Part shown: positions 1-6,538 of the stretch, one piece after another | Layout of the letters: every line of letters begins with the position of its first letter | How positions within the stretch are numbered: the first letter of the stretch is position 1 | NCBI RefSeq assembly: GCF_022179725.1 | Contig: NZ_BPRC01000004.1 | Span: 1-64,000, forward strand | Origin: Methylorubrum aminovorans | GTDB lineage: Bacteria > Pseudomonadota > Alphaproteobacteria > Rhizobiales > Beijerinckiaceae | Length of the DNA stretch: 64,000 nucleotides | Direction: 5' to 3' | Position numbers and translations under genes: made by a program | Notes under the pieces: generated by a model | Databases searched by the model: none | What the model saw: only the letters and a program-made list of their open reading frames with translations | Told to the model about the DNA's origin: nothing

Positions 1-156
1 GCCTGCCCGGACTGGGCTTACAACAACCGCAACATCGTCGAGCGGTTATGGGCGCGCCTCAAAGAGTGGCGCGCCGTCGCCACCCGCTACGAGAAGACCG
101 CCGTCAGCTTCACCGGTGTCCTCTGCCTCGCCGCAACACTCGACTGGCTCAGGTGA
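1..156 (+). pseudogene. IS5-family transposase, C-terminal end (cut by window edge)
   Basis: The frame from base 1 is open for 51 codons and ends at TGA 154-156. The residues include NNRNIVERLWARLKEWR and, near the end, CLAATLDWL. The R-N-x-V-E-R-x(2)-A-R-L-K pattern is the usual C-terminal end of IS5/IS427-type DDE transposases, where the last catalytic Glu lies in the 'VER' segment. Only this tail is visible, so it cannot be said whether the copy is intact to the left. The element's terminal inverted repeat should lie shortly after the stop, around 160-175, but cannot be defined without the other end. Confidence 0.75.
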
Positions 157-313
157 CGACAGGCCCTAGGCACGACCCCGATTTCCGCTCACCGCCCGAT
201 GCGGACTCAGAGCGTAGCATCAGGCTCTGCCTCAAAGGTGTATGCCTGCCGACTAACCACGAAACTGAAGGAAGAACGGGCTCGTAGACAGCGACTGATA
301 GTGCCTATCGTGC

Positions 314-565
314 CTAGCAGCCGATGCAGATATCGCGCACTACACGCTCACGCTTCGGCCCTGTCGCCTGATGGGGCAGCAGGCCGCCGGGGTCTCTGAT
401 TGCGCCATGGCTGGTGAGCGCCCACGGTCGTTGGGCTGGAGGCTCCGCAGCCTTCGACGGGTCCGATGCCGGAGGCGTTGTGAGCGCCATGCCCTGTGCG
501 GTCGCGCCTCCCGTCATGAGAAGGCCCAGCAGCAAAGCCCATGATAAAGGGTCTCGAACGGCCAT
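314..565 (-). CDS. Small putative secreted protein
   Basis: An 83-codon frame whose ATG (565) is preceded by a perfect AGGAGG five bases upstream. The N-terminus looks like a Sec signal peptide: a short basic start, a hydrophobic core (WALLLGLLMTGGA) and a plausible cleavage site after ATA at about residue 23. The remaining ~60 residues are Pro/Ser/Ala-rich and end in a Cys-rich tail (CIGC). No family is recognised. The good ribosome-binding site and signal peptide argue for a real gene, but it could be the truncated remnant of a longer secreted protein next to the IS end. Confidence 0.5.
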   Translation of the reverse strand: MAVRDPLSWALLLGLLMTGGATAQGMALTTPPASDPSKAAEPPAQRPWALTSHGAIRDPGGLLPHQATGPKRERVVRDICIGC

Positions 566-673
566 TGGCGCCTCCTGTTGAGGCTTAACGCCGGAGCCGT
601 AAACTGGGTCCAGCCTGTTTCGGCTGTGGGATGTTACCCATCGCGAACCTGCCCGGCACGCTCTCGCTTGTGC

Positions 674-847
674 TCAACGCTCCATGGCCCGTTCCCGCCT
701 CACGATCTGAACGAGGTGGTGCGAGACGCCTGCCAGCGCTGCCGCTTGCCGGTTCGAATGCCGGTCGCGAACAGAGCCATTCAACACCACCTCCACCGCC
801 CTACGCTCAGCCGCGTTCGTCGTCGGCTTCTCTCGCTGTCTCGTCAT
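674..847 (-). CDS. 57-aa helix-turn-helix-like protein
   Basis: A frame below 60 codons starts at ATG 847 after a strong GGAGGG Shine-Dalgarno seven bases upstream and ends at TGA 674-676. The product begins MTRQREKPTTNAAERR and contains RQAAALAGVSHHLVQIVRRE, which reads as a helix-turn-helix (A-A-x(3)-G-V-S turn followed by a recognition helix). Such short HTH proteins are common in plasmids and phage-like elements, but the specific role is unknown. The opposite-strand frame here has no ribosome-binding site and looks like a shadow. Confidence 0.55.
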   Translation of the reverse strand: MTRQREKPTTNAAERRAVEVVLNGSVRDRHSNRQAAALAGVSHHLVQIVRRERAMER

Positions 848-1211
848 GTGTCCCTCCTGTCACGCGCCCATGTCGGATCGCTAGCGACTGAAATCAATAG
901 TGTTTGCGTGAAAGCAAGCCAGGCGATCGGATCGTGTACTTATAGAACGCCGCTTTTTGACTGTTGACTCATCGTTCGACTGGCACCATTTCGTGTCACG
1001 ACAGATCAAGCTTGAGATCAAAACTGGAAGCGTCCGATGACTTCTTTGACTTCGTGCGGCTCATCCTCGTTGACGGCGACGACGCGACCGTGGCCGCCTG
1101 CAGCCGGGCTCTCGACCAGCTTCGTACGCCTGCTCCCGAGTCCTCGAATGCCACGCTGCAGTACAATCGAGACATCGACTCCGGATCCGAGGTATAGTCC
1201 GGTGATGTAAG
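848..1211. other. Intergenic stretch without a supported gene
   Basis: Several short overlapping frames exist on both strands, but none combines a ribosome-binding site with a recognisable product. The minus-strand frame 1018-1218 begins with TTG and has no Shine-Dalgarno. The right end leads into the promoter at 1212-1240. The segment may carry promoters for the divergent small genes on either side. Confidence 0.4.
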
Positions 1212-1240
1212 TTGACAATATGATAGATTTGTGCTAGAAC
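1212..1240 (+). promoter_or_regulatory. Sigma-70-type promoter
   Basis: A perfect -35 box TTGACA (1212-1217) is separated by 17 bases from TAGAAC (1235-1240, four of six matches to TATAAT). Transcription would start near 1247 and read into the small-gene operon beginning at 1318. The perfect -35 and ideal spacing stand out in this GC-rich sequence. Confidence 0.6.
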
Positions 1241-1267
1241 TCTGACACACTGCCAAAACTACATCAG

Positions 1268-1296
1268 AAGCCGCTCTGGGAAACCGGGCGGCTTTT
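1268..1296 (+). terminator. Attenuator/terminator-like hairpin in the leader
   Basis: AAGCCGC (1268-1274) pairs with GCGGCTT (1288-1294) around a 13-base loop and is followed by TTCGC. It lies about 20 bases after the predicted transcription start and 22 bases before the ATG at 1318. It could be a transcription attenuator or the end of a very short leader RNA. The T-run is short, so termination strength is uncertain. Confidence 0.4.
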
Positions 1297-1317
1297 CGCA
1301 TTTCACAGGGAGATTTC

Positions 1318-1491
1318 ATGGAGCGCCACTTCAACCTCCGAATGCCCCTGGCGCTTTTCCAGGAGCTGGCGCGCCAAGCCGCCGAGCGCGGGATGCCTGT
1401 CGGAGCCTACATTCGCTCCCAACTGGCATCGAACATCGGAAATCCAGTCAATATCCACCGCATCAAGAAAGAAACCGCAAATGCGTCATAA
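1318..1491 (+). CDS. 57-aa ribbon-helix-helix (Arc/CopG-like) protein
   Basis: This short frame starts at ATG 1318, seven bases after CAGGGAG, and ends at TAA 1489-1491. Residues 3-36 fit the ribbon-helix-helix fold: a short beta strand (HFNLRMP), helix A (LFQELARQAAERG), a turn (MPVG) and helix B (AYIRSQLA). Proteins of this fold dimerise through the strand and bind short operators. They serve as copy-number repressors, antitoxins or phage repressors. It is the first gene of a four-gene run and overlaps the next start by 11 bases (ATGCGTCATAA), suggesting translational coupling. The target is unknown; the AT-rich palindromes at 2058-2080 are candidates. Confidence 0.7.
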   Translation: MERHFNLRMPLALFQELARQAAERGMPVGAYIRSQLASNIGNPVNIHRIKKETANAS

Positions 1492-1666
1492 GCTGTATGG
1501 CAACGCTAAAACAAAAAAGATCGATCTTCTTCTGTCTGAGGAACTTCATGCACTGCTGGTTGAGATTGCAGAAACCTACGCTCTTGAGCCCTCAACCTAC
1601 GCTCGTTCACTCGTCGTCACCCAACTCCGCAAGGTTAAGGCCGTCAAGGATGCTGGCAATGAGTAA
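1481..1666 (+). CDS. 61-aa ribbon-helix-helix-like protein
   Basis: ATG 1481 lies inside the end of the preceding gene. Residues 12-50 again fit a ribbon-helix-helix: strand KKIDLLL, helix ELHALLVEIAETY, turn LEPS, helix TYARSLVVTQL. The C-terminus is basic (RKVKAVK). It overlaps the next gene by eight bases (ATGAGTAA). Two consecutive RHH genes of similar size but low sequence identity suggest either a heterodimeric regulator or an old duplication. No toxin partner is recognisable downstream, so calling it an antitoxin is not supported. Confidence 0.65.
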   Translation: MRHKLYGNAKTKKIDLLLSEELHALLVEIAETYALEPSTYARSLVVTQLRKVKAVKDAGNE

Positions 1667-2060
1667 TGTTAGCAATCCGGCCTTGGCCTCTCTCGCCCGA
1701 CGTCTCGTCATCGCTGAACTTGCGTCTCGTGGCGCTAAGGAGCCAGAGAAGGTCGAAGCTCTAGTGGCACCCTGCCTTCGCCTCGATGGCTATGGTGATT
1801 TCGCTGTGGTGGATCGCGGCGGCTCCGTCCTTCCCGGCCTCGTCCTCTCCGACGCGCTCGATGATGTGCAGCGCTCGAACCCGACGCTGTTCAAGTCCGC
1901 ACCGCCGCCCGGCAACCCGCAGGGCGTAGATCACTCCAATCCGTTCGCCTCCGGCCCCGGTCACAACGTAACTGCCCAGATGATCCTCTGGAGAACCGAT
2001 CCTGAACGAGCCGAATACCTCACCAACGAGGCCGGCCTCAAGATCACACCCTTGCGCTGA
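1659..2060 (+). CDS. Hypothetical protein of mobile element (133 aa)
   Basis: The frame is open further upstream, but ATG 1659, which overlaps the previous stop as ATGAGTAA, gives the expected coupled start and a 133-residue product. The sequence has a helical N-terminus (ALASLARRLVIAELASRG), then alternating polar and hydrophobic stretches with a Gly/Pro/Asn-rich segment around residues 85-105, and a basic C-terminal end. The middle, which contains DVQRSNPTLFKS, loosely recalls phage scaffold-type proteins, but this is too weak to name a family. It is the third gene of the operon that starts with the two RHH genes. Confidence 0.55.
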   Translation: MSNVSNPALASLARRLVIAELASRGAKEPEKVEALVAPCLRLDGYGDFAVVDRGGSVLPGLVLSDALDDVQRSNPTLFKSAPPPGNPQGVDHSNPFASGPGHNVTAQMILWRTDPERAEYLTNEAGLKITPLR

Positions 2061-2080
2061 TATATCAGCTATTTAAATAG
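2058..2080. promoter_or_regulatory. Two adjacent AT-rich palindromes (candidate operator)
   Basis: TGATATATCA (2058-2067, overlapping the stop codon of the preceding gene) and CTATTTAAATAG (2069-2080) are both perfect palindromes separated by one base. They fill most of the 29-base gap before the next gene. Their base composition differs sharply from the surroundings. Adjacent short palindromes are typical binding sites of ribbon-helix-helix or phage-type repressors. Function is inferred. Confidence 0.4.
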
Positions 2081-2089
2081 GATTTTCAC

Positions 2090-2569
2090 ATGAGTTTCAG
2101 TTCCCCGGGCGGATGGCTTGAGCGCACCAAGCGGACCCGCGAAAAACAGGCGGCCCGCGCCGATATGGCGGACATTCGCGTCCAACGCGCTCAGTTAGCG
2201 GTCCACCAAGCCGAGCGTGACGCGGCAGAGATGGCACGTTTTGAGGCAGAGAATCGGGCTGCGAAGCTCGCCTGCCCATGCTGCCGGGGAGAGGGACGAG
2301 TGACCGCCGAAATGGCTGAGCTTGTTTACCGCGCTCTCGAACGCCTGCCCAGGGACAGCAAGCCCGACGCCATGGTTCTAGCGAACCTTGCTCGGATTGC
2401 ACGCGGCGAGGCCGTGCATACGCATGGACCCAAGGTATCTCTGGGACTAGCTCATCCGAGCCCGGTTGCATCCGCTGAGACTGCGACAACAACGCCTTCT
2501 CAGATCAAAAAGCCGATCAATAGCAATAGCTTCACTGATGATGGCGCATTGATCGAACTCGGCGACTAA
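2090..2569 (+). CDS. Hypothetical coiled-coil protein with a CxxC motif
   Basis: A 159-residue product starting at ATG 2090. Residues 10-60 are rich in Arg/Lys/Glu/Gln/Ala with heptad-like spacing and probably form a long helix or coiled coil. Around residue 62 is CPCCRGEGRVT, a CxCC motif followed by G-x-G that resembles half of a DnaJ-type zinc knuckle, but the second half is missing. The C-terminal ~50 residues are Ser/Thr/Pro-rich and likely disordered. It is the last gene in the small operon that begins at 1318. No function is recognised. Confidence 0.5.
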   Translation: MSFSSPGGWLERTKRTREKQAARADMADIRVQRAQLAVHQAERDAAEMARFEAENRAAKLACPCCRGEGRVTAEMAELVYRALERLPRDSKPDAMVLANLARIARGEAVHTHGPKVSLGLAHPSPVASAETATTTPSQIKKPINSNSFTDDGALIELGD

Positions 2570-3103
2570 ATTCTGAGATCGCGACGCGGGGCTCTCCTCA
2601 TCCCAGGATGAAGTCCGTCGCGGAGCGCTGTCCGGCAACGCCTTATCCGCTGCCGGCCGGCGCTTTAATATGGGAAGGACGATCCTGGCGGGCCGCCGAT
2701 CATCCTCAAGTTCATCTGGTTCGAACCCTACTAGGGGTAAAGACAAACCAGTGAGTGGAGACGGCAGTTATCGGGAGCGTTCAAGACGGGCACGGCTCCA
2801 GGGACAAGAGACGTGAGGAAGATCGATCCAGATCTGGGGGCGTCTCATCCAAGCCTATGGCGATCCACGATGTTTCGGTCCTCGGATTGGAAAACCTGTC
2901 GATCCTGCCTCCCTCAGAGACAAAAAGACATATAAGGATTTCCTTATGTCTCTACTCTCGGCTCGATCCTTCTGGTTTGCTCTAGACATGCCAAAACACC
3001 CCACCCCCGTAAGAGGGCAGGGCTATGATGTTCTCAGATCGATCTGGACGCCAACAGGGGCGTGTGTCGTATCAAAGTGACGTGGGGATACCGGCTGGAC
3101 GGT
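2570..3103. other. Intergenic stretch, convergent ends of island genes
   Basis: Between the stop at 2569 and the resolvase stop at 3104 no frame has a convincing start or family. The frame starting at 2755 has no ribosome-binding site or recognisable content. An inverted repeat lies at 2916-2952. A palindromic GGTTCGAACC near 2719 recalls a tRNA T-loop, but no tRNA stem or acceptor can be built around it. Confidence 0.5.
2916..2952. repeat. Inverted repeat, AT-rich
   Basis: AGAGACA (2916-2922) is complementary to TGTCTCT (2946-2952). An inner pair, AGACATA (2926-2932) with TATGTCT, and AAGGA with TCCTT, gives a second overlapping hairpin. There is no T-run, so an operator or a plasmid-type site is as likely as a terminator. 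Confidence 0.35.
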
Positions 3104-3661
3104 TCAAGCCGCCTTCGGTGCACTCAAGGCGCGGTGGACCGATCCCTTGCCGATGCCCAGCTTGGCCGCGATGGCTCCCATGCTCAGGCCCTGCTCTGCA
3201 AGAGCCTTGATCTCATCAGCCTTAGCGCGAGCGGTCGGCTTGCGGCCTTTGTAGGCGCCCTCTGACTTGGCCTTGGCGATGCCCTCCCGCTGGCGCTCCA
3301 GCATCATCTCACGCTCGAACTGAGCCACGCCTCCGAGCACGTTGAGCATGAGCCGTCCGGTGGGAGTCGAGCTATCTACGCCCATGTCCACGATGCGGAG
3401 GGACACGCCTTTCGCCTCTAGGGTCTCAAGGATCTTGCCCATGTGAACGACGCTACGGGCAAGGCGGTCGAGCTTCGTCACCACGAGGGTGTCACCTTGC
3501 CGGGCGAACTCAAGAGCGGCTTCAAGCTGGGCGCGGTGCGCAACAGACGAAACCTGCTCCCGGAATATGCGATCGCACCCGAGAGTCGTCAGCTCTCGAA
3601 CCTGCGCTTCAAAGCCGGCCTCTTGTTCCAGGGTCGAGGTGCGGGCGTAGCCAATGAGCAT
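3104..3661 (-). CDS. Serine recombinase (resolvase/invertase family)
   Basis: The frame extends upstream, but the start of the fold at ATG 3661 (MLIGYARTST) gives 185 residues, the normal length for small Tn3/Gin-type resolvases. The catalytic serine is Ser9 in YARTST. Further family motifs are LVVTKLDRLARS (residues ~60-72), the GRLMLNVLGGVAQFERE helix (~100-120) that contributes to the active site and dimer, and GRKPT before a C-terminal helix-turn-helix (GLSMGAIAAKLGIGKGSVHRAL). Such enzymes resolve cointegrates or dimers, or invert segments. The cluster of TGGAAC motifs just upstream is the natural candidate for its res site. It probably keeps the mobile element in monomeric form. Confidence 0.9.
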   Translation of the reverse strand: MLIGYARTSTLEQEAGFEAQVRELTTLGCDRIFREQVSSVAHRAQLEAALEFARQGDTLVVTKLDRLARSVVHMGKILETLEAKGVSLRIVDMGVDSSTPTGRLMLNVLGGVAQFEREMMLERQREGIAKAKSEGAYKGRKPTARAKADEIKALAEQGLSMGAIAAKLGIGKGSVHRALSAPKAA

Positions 3662-3679
3662 GGCGTCGGTCCTGTCGAG

Positions 3680-3799
3680 TCGTTCCACAAGGTTGTTACA
3701 AATGGAAGCCTGAGCCGTTCCAAAACGCAAGACAGTTCTTGTGGAACCAAGTTTCGTGGGTGTTGGAACGATCCGCAGGGGCAGGGGCTATTGGAACGA
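3680..3799. promoter_or_regulatory. Candidate res site: five TGGAAC motifs
   Basis: The hexamer TGGAAC or its complement GTTCCA occurs five times in 116 bases: 3682-3687 and 3717-3722 as GTTCCA, then 3742-3747, 3764-3769 and 3792-3797 as TGGAAC. Two copies extend to TTGGAACGA, and the first copy is TGGAACGA on the other strand. Repeated subsites in both orientations directly upstream of a resolvase start are what a res site looks like. The crossover point cannot be assigned by eye. Confidence 0.45.
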
Positions 3800-4225
3800 C
3801 TTGGCCAGGGTGGACGGCTGAGCAGGTGAAGTCACCAGCCCGGATGCGAGGGCAGGGAGCATAGCCCAAGCGCTCTAGCAAAGCCTGTCGTCGCCAACGA
3901 GCGCCGGTTGCTGCGGCCCCTGTCGAGGTACGAGCCCAGGGCCTGCCAACGCGCAGATGATCCACACGGTGACGCAAAGACACCCCACCCATTTTTTTTG
4001 GCCAGCAGGCCGGGTCGGTGGCGAAGCCCTTCACACCACATGCCATTTTTCGTTCGAATTTCAGTCTAGCTGCCTGCCTTTTTCTTGCAGCTATTCTGCA
4101 CATTTGGGTTCGCTCTTTTTCGAAAACTAATTTTCACTCGAGTCTATCCACCCCCACAACAAAGAAGAACAAGATCAATGCCTGCTATCAATACGAGTCA
4201 TCGCTCCTCGCAAGGGGACTGTGAC
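3800..4225. other. Intergenic stretch before the polymerase-like gene
   Basis: No frame here carries a convincing start or recognisable product. An eight-T run (about 3992-3999) is followed by GGCCAGCAGGCC, a small palindrome. The last 120 bases are notably AT-rich and probably hold the promoter and leader of the gene at 4226. The Shine-Dalgarno AAGGGGA of that gene lies at 4212-4218. Confidence 0.4.
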
Positions 4226-5440
4226 ATGATGAGGGACCGGCCGTTCCTCATGCGTAGCCACGTGGAGCGGGGCGTCGACGCTCTAGTTGGCCTCACCTCC
4301 ACCGGCTATGATGGGGTCGACCGCGTTGCTCTGTCCGTCGTCGCCGAAGCAATACTGGCGCAGCGGGCGGGGCAGCTCACGTCCTACTCGCGCAATCGCA
4401 GTTCGTACACGGGATTGACCCAGTACGGCGGCCGGGACTTCACCTATGCCAACGTGATGCGGGCTGTCGATCATGTCGCCGGTCTCGGGCTTCTGGAGCT
4501 TCATCCGGGCTTCTGGCGCTCAGACGGTAGCGGTCGGCAGAGCACCTTCGCCGCGACGGCCGAGCTCGCGGCTCTGGGCGATGTGGTTCCGCGCATCCTC
4601 GTTCGTTCACCCACGAATCTCATCATGAAGGATGGGGCGAAGCGGTTGATTCCGTACCGACTCACCAGGGATGCTCGCCGCATGATGTCGGATCTCTCGG
4701 GGTGGACTGAGTCGGTCAAAGGATCTGAGATCCGCGTTGAAGCACCCGACATCGACTGGTCTGAGAACGGCCTCGTATCAGTCCCACATAGAACCAACGA
4801 CGGGGATCCGATCACCATCAAGATCACCACGGGAGACTTCGTCTTCTACAGGGTCTTCAACAATGCCTCGTTTGCTCAGGGCGGCCGAGCCTACGGGCAT
4901 TGGTCGCAGAGCCTCCCGAAAGCGCGACGGGCGCAGATCACGATCGACGCCGAACCGGTCGCCCTACTCGACTTTTCGGCCTCGCATCCACGGATGCTCT
5001 ACGCACAGGCCAGTATCCCTCTAGAGGGAGATCCGTATGAGCTGCCGGGCTTCGAACGAGATATCGCGAAGGTCGGCCTCCTCGTCGTCTTGAATGCGAT
5101 CTCTCGGCAGCAAGGGGTGGAGGCCATGGCGCACAAATTGGCCGAAGCCAAAGTAACAGGCCGGGATCGCGCGACTGCGGCGGCTCTACTCTCTGCCCTC
5201 GAAGAGCGTCACAAGCCGATTCAGGACCACTTTTACCGCTCCACTGGCCTTACCTGCCAGCGGACTAAGGCGGTCATCCTGGCGGATGTTGCGCGACAGG
5301 CGCGTCGGGAGGGCATTGTTACGCTTCCCGTTCATGATGAAATCATCGCTAAGGCCCGGCACGAGAGCCGGATTATCGAACTCATGAATGACGCGTGGCG
5401 CATGCGCACGGGAGCCGATCCGGTTATAAAACGGGGCTGA
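4226..5440 (+). CDS. Divergent family-A DNA polymerase-like protein with winged-helix N-terminus
   Basis: ATG 4226 follows AAGGGGA by seven bases and gives 404 residues; the open frame further upstream lacks a better start. Residues ~10-115 look like a winged helix: helices, then LGLLELHPGFW and a basic wing. The C-terminal ~160 residues align by eye with the palm of Pol I-type enzymes. LLDFSASHPR (Asp249, Arg256) matches motif A DYSxxxxR. Arg278-x3-Lys282 followed eight residues later by Asn290-Ala291 matches motif B Rx3Kx7YG, with Tyr-Gly replaced. LPVHDEI (His370-Asp371-Glu372) matches motif C. The protein is far shorter than Pol I, with no exonuclease domain and a reduced thumb. A replication-initiation or gap-filling role for the element is inferred. 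It could instead be an inactive palm used for binding. Confidence 0.6.
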   Translation: MMRDRPFLMRSHVERGVDALVGLTSTGYDGVDRVALSVVAEAILAQRAGQLTSYSRNRSSYTGLTQYGGRDFTYANVMRAVDHVAGLGLLELHPGFWRSDGSGRQSTFAATAELAALGDVVPRILVRSPTNLIMKDGAKRLIPYRLTRDARRMMSDLSGWTESVKGSEIRVEAPDIDWSENGLVSVPHRTNDGDPITIKITTGDFVFYRVFNNASFAQGGRAYGHWSQSLPKARRAQITIDAEPVALLDFSASHPRMLYAQASIPLEGDPYELPGFERDIAKVGLLVVLNAISRQQGVEAMAHKLAEAKVTGRDRATAAALLSALEERHKPIQDHFYRSTGLTCQRTKAVILADVARQARREGIVTLPVHDEIIAKARHESRIIELMNDAWRMRTGADPVIKRG

Positions 5441-6106
5441 TCGGATAGGGCAGCTTTGGCGTCGCCGAGATACCGATCCGGATTATAGTAACTGCTATAA
5501 TTTCCGTGTAAGTGATTGCTGGGAAACAAGTATTTTCGCCAGCGTCTTACATATGAAGAAGAACCCCACTGACTTTTCTCTCTCCTTCTCCTTTCACACC
5601 CCTTTTTTGCGCGCACCTTTCGCATCTTCGACGTCTCCTGTGGGTGGAGAGGCCGGCTTTCAGACAAAGTACGAATCGAGGTGAGAGGTGATTGGGGTCC
5701 AGATTATCCTCATCCTGTCGGGATCTTACCGGCAACCATGAGCGGGCAGCCCGGACCAATGGGCAGAGCAGCCTGATTCGCTGGTTCGCCACTCCTCCGA
5801 GCGACACTAGTCACTGTCTTGGATTGAGATCTAAGCGATCGTCCCATCAGCGTGGATGCCGGCGGCGGAGACGGGCGCCAGATATGGCATCAGCAGCGCA
5901 AACGCACCCACGCGCATATTCCGATCCGGGCACAGTCGCTTCATCCGGCTCTATGGCATCTACCCAACCAAATCGGCCCAGCAAGGCGAATGATGCGCGA
6001 GAACGGCTACGACGCTTCAGCCTGGTCTAGACCCTGTGAGCCCTTTCACTGGCCGAGAATTGCACTTCGCGGCCAAGCTATGCCGCCATCTCCAACAGGA
6101 TACGTG
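5441..6106. other. Intergenic stretch of the mobile region
   Basis: No supported gene. It contains the perfect palindrome at 5482-5501 and a pyrimidine tract at about 5572-5610 (runs of CT followed by six T). Several frames cross it, but none has a ribosome-binding site or domain. It could hold the 3' end and terminator of the polymerase-like gene or an origin. Confidence 0.4.
5482..5501. promoter_or_regulatory. Perfect 7-6-7 palindrome
   Basis: ATTATAG (5482-5488) and CTATAAT (5495-5501) are perfect complements around a six-base spacer. The site starts 41 bases after the stop of the polymerase-like gene, in otherwise mixed sequence. Symmetry and AT content suit a dimeric regulator. As a terminator it would be weak, since neither side has a long T-run. 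Confidence 0.4.
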
Positions 6107-6319
6107 ATGACAGCCTTTGCACATCAACTCACCATAGACCCCGAAGTGACTTGGCATCCCTCCGGTGATCTCATCCTCCCGATCATCCTCGACCCGGCTG
6201 TAGCGGCTCAGATTCGCAACATCTCCGAACAATGGGGCAACGCCCGCTTGTCGGATACCGTCACAGACCTCGTTCTGGTTGGTCTGATGAGCGTCCTCTC
6301 GACGGCGAGGGCATCATAA
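6107..6319 (+). CDS. 70-aa ribbon-helix-helix-like protein
   Basis: The frame is open upstream, but ATG 6107 has AACAGGA six bases in front and leads directly into a compact domain. After a polar N-terminus comes a strand (DLILPIILD), a helix (AVAAQIRNISEQWG), a turn (NARLS) and a helix (DTVTDLVLVGLMSVLS), which fits a ribbon-helix-helix. The protein is acidic rather than basic, so DNA binding is uncertain. It is followed 11 bases later by a second protein of the same type, mirroring the pair at 1318-1666. Confidence 0.5.
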   Translation: MTAFAHQLTIDPEVTWHPSGDLILPIILDPAVAAQIRNISEQWGNARLSDTVTDLVLVGLMSVLSTARAS

Positions 6320-6330
6320 GCCGTGGTTAT

Positions 6331-6516
6331 ATGCATATCCGCCTGACCGACGTTCTCTGTGCTGTCTCGAACGTGATGCGGGAGGATCAGCTTGAATGGC
6401 TGAACAGCCTCACCGCCTACGCTCTTGAACACGACTTACGGGCGGAAACCGTGAGGCGCATGATCGACCTCGCTTGCGACTACATCGAGTCATCGACCGC
6501 CAACGACGTGCCGTAG
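6331..6516 (+). CDS. 61-aa ribbon-helix-helix-like protein
   Basis: ATG 6331 starts 11 bases after the previous stop; the ribosome-binding site is weak. The product has a short strand-like start, then EDQLEWLNSLTAYALEHDL and AETVRRMIDLACDYIE, two helices separated by a short turn as in ribbon-helix-helix proteins. The gene ends 22 bases before the integrase stop on the opposite strand. A role in controlling integration or replication would fit its place, but nothing in the sequence proves it. Confidence 0.5.
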   Translation: MHIRLTDVLCAVSNVMREDQLEWLNSLTAYALEHDLRAETVRRMIDLACDYIESSTANDVP

Positions 6517-6538
6517 CCCGAGGATGCGTTCCTGCCGT

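Noticed and set aside
752..775. GGTTCGAATG, a second T-loop-like sequence
   Set aside because: The stem does not pair correctly, and it lies inside the small HTH gene.
996..1334. 112-codon minus-strand frame and the overlapping 77-codon plus-strand frame
   Set aside because: Neither has a Shine-Dalgarno or recognisable domain; the first overlaps the promoter and leader of the RHH operon.
1481..2060. Toxin-antitoxin pair
   Set aside because: The RHH gene could be an antitoxin, but the downstream protein has no toxin-type fold or motif.
2719..2735. GGTTCGAACC, like a tRNA T-loop
   Set aside because: No T-stem or acceptor stem can be built around it, so no tRNA or attachment site was called.
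3104..3661. Resolvase as an inversion switch for a nearby gene
   Set aside because: No inverted repeat flanking a promoter or gene was found; the motif cluster fits resolution better.
3696..4103. Open frame of 135 codons on the minus strand
   Set aside because: It overlaps the TGGAAC motif cluster, lacks a ribosome-binding site and its composition looks like translated intergenic DNA.
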